From UBA5195 sp034432755 (lineage in GTDB: Bacteria; Chloroflexota; Anaerolineae; Anaerolineales; Villigracilaceae), in assembly GCA_034432755.1 (NCBI GenBank), contig DAOUBQ010000039.1, positions 17,022 through 81,021 on the forward strand: 64,000 nt of DNA, read 5' to 3'. Below the pieces are notes generated by a model. The model did not search any database, had not been told where the DNA came from, and saw only the letters and a program-made list of their open reading frames with translations. The position numbers and the translations under genes are program-made. Shown here one piece after another: positions 60,092-64,000 of the stretch (position 1 is its first letter; the number at the start of each line of letters is the position of its first letter).

Positions 60092-60948
60092 AATTCCGTT
60101 GGCACAGACGGCATCTGGGCGAAATCGTCGCCAAAATCCTTATGTTTTTCTCGCTTGGGTTGGTATTTACCAGCCTGGCCCTGATTTTATGGACCGTATT
60201 GAGCAAAGGCCTGCCCGCCCTGACCTGGGAGATGGTCAGTCAGCCCCCTAAAGGCGGTTTTTACCTGGGCAAAGAAGGCGGCATCCTCAACGCTATCCTC
60301 GGCTCGCTCTATATGGCCGGCGGCGGCACACTGATTGCGCTCGTTGTCAGCCTGCCACTGGCGCTCTATCTCGAAACCTACTTGGGCCAAGCGCGCTGGG
60401 GCAACTGGGTGCGCCTCGCGCTGGACGTCTTATGGGGCATCCCCTCCATTGTTTACGGCGCATTTGGGTTTACCCTGATGCTGGCGCTGGGGATGCGCAC
60501 TTCGCTGCTGGGCGGCATCATCGTCCTGGCCCTGCTCCAATTGCCGATCATGACCCGCGCGATGGACGAAGTCATCCGCCGGATGCCGCGCGACCTGGAG
60601 CAGGCTGCCCTGGCGCTGGGCTCCAACAAACTGGAGGTTGCCACCCGGGTCATGCTGCGGCAAATGCTCCCCGGCATCGTCACCGCCATCCTGCTGGCTT
60701 TTGGACGTGGGATAGGCGACGCTGCTTCGGTCCTGTTCACCGCCGGGTATACCGACCGCATTCCCACCTCGCTGATGCGCCCGGCGGCCTCCCTGCCCCT
60801 GGCGGTGTTCTTCCAGTTGGGGACGCCCTTCCCCGAAGTGCAGCAGCGCGCCTATGCTTCTGCCCTTATCCTGACTATTATCGTGCTTGTCATCAGCCTC
60901 GGTTCGCGTTTACTCGCGGCGCGGGTCGGCAAGTTCAGCGTCAAATAA
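60088..60948 (+). CDS. pstA: Phosphate ABC transporter permease PstA
   Basis: The 286-residue product has about six membrane helices, the PstA-like GIPSIVYGAFGFTLML and the EAA loop LGSNKLEVATRVMLRQMLPGIVTAILLAFGRGIGDAA. Its ATG overlaps the pstC stop. An ATG two codons earlier lies too near GGAAGGAG. It forms the permease with PstC. Confidence 0.9.
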   Translation: MKFRWHRRHLGEIVAKILMFFSLGLVFTSLALILWTVLSKGLPALTWEMVSQPPKGGFYLGKEGGILNAILGSLYMAGGGTLIALVVSLPLALYLETYLGQARWGNWVRLALDVLWGIPSIVYGAFGFTLMLALGMRTSLLGGIIVLALLQLPIMTRAMDEVIRRMPRDLEQAALALGSNKLEVATRVMLRQMLPGIVTAILLAFGRGIGDAASVLFTAGYTDRIPTSLMRPAASLPLAVFFQLGTPFPEVQQRAYASALILTIIVLVISLGSRLLAARVGKFSVK

Positions 60949-60970
60949 CCCGCACGAAGGGAAATCATTC

Positions 60971-61726
60971 ATGACACCCCATATCCAAATCCGCAACCTG
61001 AACGCCTGGTATGGCAGCCAGCAAGCCCTGAAAAACATCAACATTGAAATCCCGCAAAAACAAATCACGGTCATCATGGGGCCTTCGGGCTGCGGCAAGA
61101 CCACCCTGCTCAAAACCTTCAACCGCTTTTTTGAGTTGACCGAAGGCGCCCGCCTGGAGGGGGAAGTGATTTTCGATGGCGAGAATATCTACGCCAAAGA
61201 CATTGACGAAACTGAAGTGCGCAAGCGGATTGGTTTGCTTGCCCAACGCCCAACCGTGCTGCCGATGTCCATCTATGAAAATGTCGCCTACGGATTGTAT
61301 ATTCATCGCATGAGGAAAGATACCCGCGCCTACAAGGATGCCGTGCGGCACTACCTCGAACTGGCCGGGCTGTGGGAGGAAGTCGGGAAACGTTTACATG
61401 AACCCGCGACAGCGCTCTCCATTGGTCAGCAGCAGCGCTTGTGCCTGGCGCGCGGGCTGGCCGTAGAGCCAGAAATCATCTTGGGTGATGAGCCGACTTC
61501 GGCGCTCGACCCCATCTCATCCCGGCACATCGAACATAAATTGTTAGAACTCAAACAGCACTACACCACCGTTGTTGTGACCCACACCTTGCGCCAGGCC
61601 AAACGGTTGGCCGATTATGTCGTTTTCATGTACCTGGGTGAAGTAGTTGAAACCGGGCCGGCGCGCGAGGTTTTTTCCAACCCAAAGCAGGAACGAACCA
61701 GGCAATATTTGCAAGGGCTGTTTTAG
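60971..61726 (+). CDS. pstB: Phosphate ABC transporter ATP-binding protein PstB
   Basis: The 251-residue product has Walker A GPSGCGKTT, signature LSIGQQQRLCLARGLA, Walker B IILGDEPTSALD, and the H-loop VTHTLRQAK. The signature Gly is replaced by Ile compared with LSGGQ. It energises phosphate uptake. Gap to pstA is 22 bases. No phoU follows; the gene overlaps the next gene on the opposite strand by four bases. Confidence 0.93.
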   Translation: MTPHIQIRNLNAWYGSQQALKNINIEIPQKQITVIMGPSGCGKTTLLKTFNRFFELTEGARLEGEVIFDGENIYAKDIDETEVRKRIGLLAQRPTVLPMSIYENVAYGLYIHRMRKDTRAYKDAVRHYLELAGLWEEVGKRLHEPATALSIGQQQRLCLARGLAVEPEIILGDEPTSALDPISSRHIEHKLLELKQHYTTVVVTHTLRQAKRLADYVVFMYLGEVVETGPAREVFSNPKQERTRQYLQGLF

Positions 61727-62826
61727 TTTCCCGCCAGGCGTGAACGCACCTGCCGTAAAACGTACTGGCGCAAGTCATCGAGCAGGTCGCCGTAGAGGAC
61801 GCGCGCCAGGTCCACAGCCGATTGGACCAGCGGACGCGTGACGTAGAGCGAGAGCGCGTATTCGAGCAGGGAATCCAACACGAGTAACTGCACTTCGGTC
61901 GAAAAATGAGAGAGTTGCTGTGAGCCGCGTATGCGTTGCAGCCATTGGGGAGGTGTGCCAGCCTGTACCTTGCTGCTAGAATCCACCTGCACCTGCACAT
62001 CGGGATGGGTGAAGACCAGCCCGCCGCGAATCAGTGTACCGAAATTGGCATTGCGCGCCAACTTGAGCGAGAGCGTTTGTTTGATAATTTTGCGCCCGGC
62101 CAGCCAGGATTGGTCGAGCGGGGTAGTCAGGCTCTCCAGGGGGGCATCGGGCGAGGGTTCACGCTGCCAAACGCCGCCCCGGCAAATGACCCGCCCGCGC
62201 CAGTGCCTGGTCTCAAACAGCCAGATGCCGGTTGGCCCAAGGACCAGCACATCCACATTGAGACTGCTTTGCAGGAAGGGGCTGCGCGCGGCAAAGTAGT
62301 CGTCGGGCAGGTGTTCGGCCAGGTATTTAAGGAAGGAAATCTGTCCCGCTTCGGTAGGGTCGGCGCTTTCAAGCGCATCCTGGTTGGAAATGGCCTGCCA
62401 CCACTGCTCCGTGATGTCGAGTGAAGATTGCGGCTCTTCGGGCGGGGGCTGAATTTTACTCAGGGCCGCAATTGCCAGCAACTTTTCAGCAATGGGCAGA
62501 ACCAGGATGAGCACCTGGATGATATGGATGACCCCAATCGGCAAAAGGAACAGGCGCAGTTGCGGGTAATTTTCGATGAGCGCACCAATGATTGCCATGA
62601 GCAAGACAACGCCTGCCAGCAATGCCAGCACAATGCGCAGAGTGCGTTTTTCGGCGCGGATTTGGGCCTGGATGCTTGCTGCGGCGCGTTTCAGGCCTTG
62701 CTCGCGCGCAAAGTTGACCGATTTGGCCCAGGTGGTCTCCCAATTCTTGCGCGCCTGCTGTTCCAGGTCGCGGGCAGCCTGGTAGCCTTTGGCGAGTTGG
62801 GTCCATTCGGGGTTGATGATGCGCAT
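61723..62826 (-). CDS. Membrane protein with NERD-like nuclease-related domain
   Basis: The 367-residue product has a charged N-terminal helix (about 1-60), two or three transmembrane helices (63-112), and a NERD-like domain (about 185-300) with NVDVLVLGPTGIWLFETRHWRGRV. NERD proteins are related to nucleases but mostly of unknown role. The stop overlaps the pstB stop on the other strand. It has no clear operon partner. Confidence 0.72.
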   Translation of the reverse strand: MRIINPEWTQLAKGYQAARDLEQQARKNWETTWAKSVNFAREQGLKRAAASIQAQIRAEKRTLRIVLALLAGVVLLMAIIGALIENYPQLRLFLLPIGVIHIIQVLILVLPIAEKLLAIAALSKIQPPPEEPQSSLDITEQWWQAISNQDALESADPTEAGQISFLKYLAEHLPDDYFAARSPFLQSSLNVDVLVLGPTGIWLFETRHWRGRVICRGGVWQREPSPDAPLESLTTPLDQSWLAGRKIIKQTLSLKLARNANFGTLIRGGLVFTHPDVQVQVDSSSKVQAGTPPQWLQRIRGSQQLSHFSTEVQLLVLDSLLEYALSLYVTRPLVQSAVDLARVLYGDLLDDLRQYVLRQVRSRLAGN

Positions 62827-62932
62827 ATTTGCTCGCTTAAGATACAGAAAATAGAACGAATTGCACTCATTTTACAACCAAAGAGATAGAGAATGTTAAT
62901 TTCACTATTATGCAAGGCAATACCTTCGCTAA

Positions 62933-63464
62933 TTACTGGCTAGAAACCAGCCGGGGAACCGGGAGAATAGCGCCCAGCCGGGCGATTTGTTGGAAAATCT
63001 GGGCTAATAAAATAGCATCAGGTTTTTGCGGAAGCATTTTTATTGTCTCGCTGGCATATCGATAGCCAACGTCCTGCTTCGACATCCACCAGCGAGAAGG
63101 TAAAAAATGCCAGACCAGAAATCACCCGTTGCTGGATGCTCGAGAAGAAGCGATCCAACCCATAAGTCTCTTTGCCTGCTTTGCGCACCACAACTTCGTC
63201 ACCGGCGATAAAGTATTGGCCGTTCGGTTTCAGAAATTTCAGGCGGACGAACAACCAGTGAATGACTTTCCAGGGCAACTCGCTGGAATAGAAGCGTTGG
63301 AGGGTGCGATAACTGCCGCCTTTTTCGGTCCAGCGCGAAAGCCCCAGCATGGTGATCCGTCCGTTGGATGCCAGCATTCCAAAGATCACCTGGCTCATCT
63401 GGCGCAAAGTTGTTTTGGCAATCAGAGGCGCAATGGTTTGTAAAAGTGTTACAATTTCTGTCAT
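62933..63464 (-). mobile_element. Decayed IS transposase fragment (copy B)
   Basis: A 148-residue frame begins at ATG 63464 (MTEIVTLLQTIAPL) and shares KTTLRQMSQVIFGML and RWTEKGGSYRTLQRFY with copy A. At the frame's end a second frame carries what looks like the C-terminus (ASETIKMLPQKPDA, LPVPRLVSSQ) to a TAA at 62933. A deletion and frameshift have removed the middle, including the acidic catalytic residues. It is the same family as copy A, in opposite orientation. Terminal inverted repeats were not found by eye. Confidence 0.75.
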
Positions 63465-63604
63465 GGGCTTTTTGTGGGTTAGTGGTTTGTTCGGAAGACA
63501 TCCACTTTACCCCAAAAGCCCTATTCTATTTGCCTAATTTTGGCGAAGGTATTGTTCCCTTCAATTAATTTCAGATTTCGCGCGCATGTGTAAAGGAACA
63601 TAAC

Positions 63605-64000
63605 ATGGACAACGCCAAAGAAACCTTTGAAGATTTCAAGAAATCGTTTTACTACGGATCCCGGTCGGATATGAATTTCAAGTTCCTGCCAGACTTGTCA
63701 GACGAGGAGGCCGGCAGGTTTTTTCAAGAACTGTTATGGAAAATGGGTGATGCGCTCAATGATGGCGATTTTTCGCGTGTAACGGAGCACATCATCCAGA
63801 CCCAGGTCAAAGCCTATAATCAACCGGGAAAATTCATTTATGAAGATACCCCTTTTGCCCCGTTGCGTGCTCCGCTCACTCAACTGCGGCTGGGGCTGAT
63901 GTCGTCCAGCGGGCACTTCGTGGATGGGGACGATCCCAATCCGTTTGGCGTGGAAAATATGTCGCAGCAGGAAGCCGAAGCGCGGATTATGGATTTCATC
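63605..64000 (+). CDS. Protein resembling the glycine/betaine reductase selenoprotein B family (partial, runs off right edge)
   Basis: An open frame from ATG 63605 runs to the end of the window (132 codons). The N-terminus SFYYGSRSDMNFKFLPDLSD is followed by FFQELLWKMGDALNDGDF. Later TPFAPLRAPLTQLRLGLMSSSG and GHFVDGDDPNPFG match the PF07355-like start of selenoprotein B relatives. No in-frame TGA is seen in this part. The C-terminus, with any redox Cys or Sec, is outside the window. The family assignment is from memory and moderate. Confidence 0.5.
   Translation, partial: MDNAKETFEDFKKSFYYGSRSDMNFKFLPDLSDEEAGRFFQELLWKMGDALNDGDFSRVTEHIIQTQVKAYNQPGKFIYEDTPFAPLRAPLTQLRLGLMSSSGHFVDGDDPNPFGVENMSQQEAEARIMDFI

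Noticed and set aside
63605..64000. Selenocysteine codon in the selenoprotein B-like gene
   Set aside because: No in-frame TGA occurs in the visible part, so there is no evidence for Sec here.

Overview
This window is a stretch of bacterial chromosome, most plausibly from a Chloroflexota bacterium of the Anaerolineae type. That placement is an inference. It rests on the gene families (Tex, DUF3048 and DUF2085 proteins, a COX15-like CtaA, a class III cyclase fused to AAA and TPR modules, a bacterial GlnRS), on the Thr/Pro-rich linkers of secreted proteins, on the moderately GC-rich coding sequence, and on intergenic DNA full of short palindromes and heptamer tracts. There is no rRNA operon, CRISPR array, prophage or plasmid origin. 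Most genes are housekeeping genes in short operons of one to five genes.

Region by region. 1-8 kb: a partial zinc-ribbon gene, a decayed aldo/keto reductase, tex, radA, a beta-CASP metallo-hydrolase, a PLP-dependent D-cysteine desulfhydrase and a FemAB-like transferase interrupted by heptamer repeats. 8-13.4 kb: a minus-strand polysaccharide operon (GT2, polyprenyl-phosphate sugar transferase, NAD-sugar epimerase, CapD-like dehydratase). 13.5-19.5 kb: a two-component system, RidA, a secreted coiled-coil protein, RuvC, YebC, a DegV protein and an HD hydrolase. 19.5-26.5 kb: a gene remnant, an MFS transporter, an ABC exporter with an unusual acidic insert, DinB, an aldo/keto reductase, ClpS and a D-Ala-D-Ala ligase-like ATP-grasp enzyme, then tRNA-Ser. 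27-37 kb: LipA, a large membrane protein, a ROK sugar kinase, DUF2085 and DUF3048 proteins, 6-phosphofructokinase, cytochrome c with heme A synthase, SurE and tRNA-Arg. 37.3-43.2 kb: pyrB-pyrF behind a promoter and a leader hairpin, a truncated permease and a 1090-residue cyclase/ATPase/TPR protein. 43.2-52.4 kb: GlnRS, a LysM protein, S20 with a TTG start, ArgRS, a very long class A penicillin-binding protein and a MaoC hydratase. 52.5-54.4 kb: an acyltransferase and a flippase-like membrane protein.

54.4-64 kb is more accessory in character. Two decayed copies of one IS element lie in opposite orientation. Between them are a sulfide:quinone oxidoreductase-like flavoprotein followed by a previously unlisted 41-residue ORF, a tRNA-Gly/tRNA-CAU pair, a four-cysteine Rrf2 regulator and a complete pstSCAB phosphate transporter. 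The transporter has no phoU, and its binding protein carries a canonical EF-hand loop. A NERD-domain protein follows. The window ends inside a gene resembling the selenoprotein B family of glycine/betaine reductases.

The most unusual content is in the non-coding DNA. Degenerate heptamer tracts occur in intergenic DNA and twice inside one reading frame. A second set of small palindromes keeps a hairpin shape while the stem words vary. Several genes end as remnants (aldo/keto reductase, permease tail, acetyltransferase-like fragment, two IS copies), which indicates ongoing gene loss.
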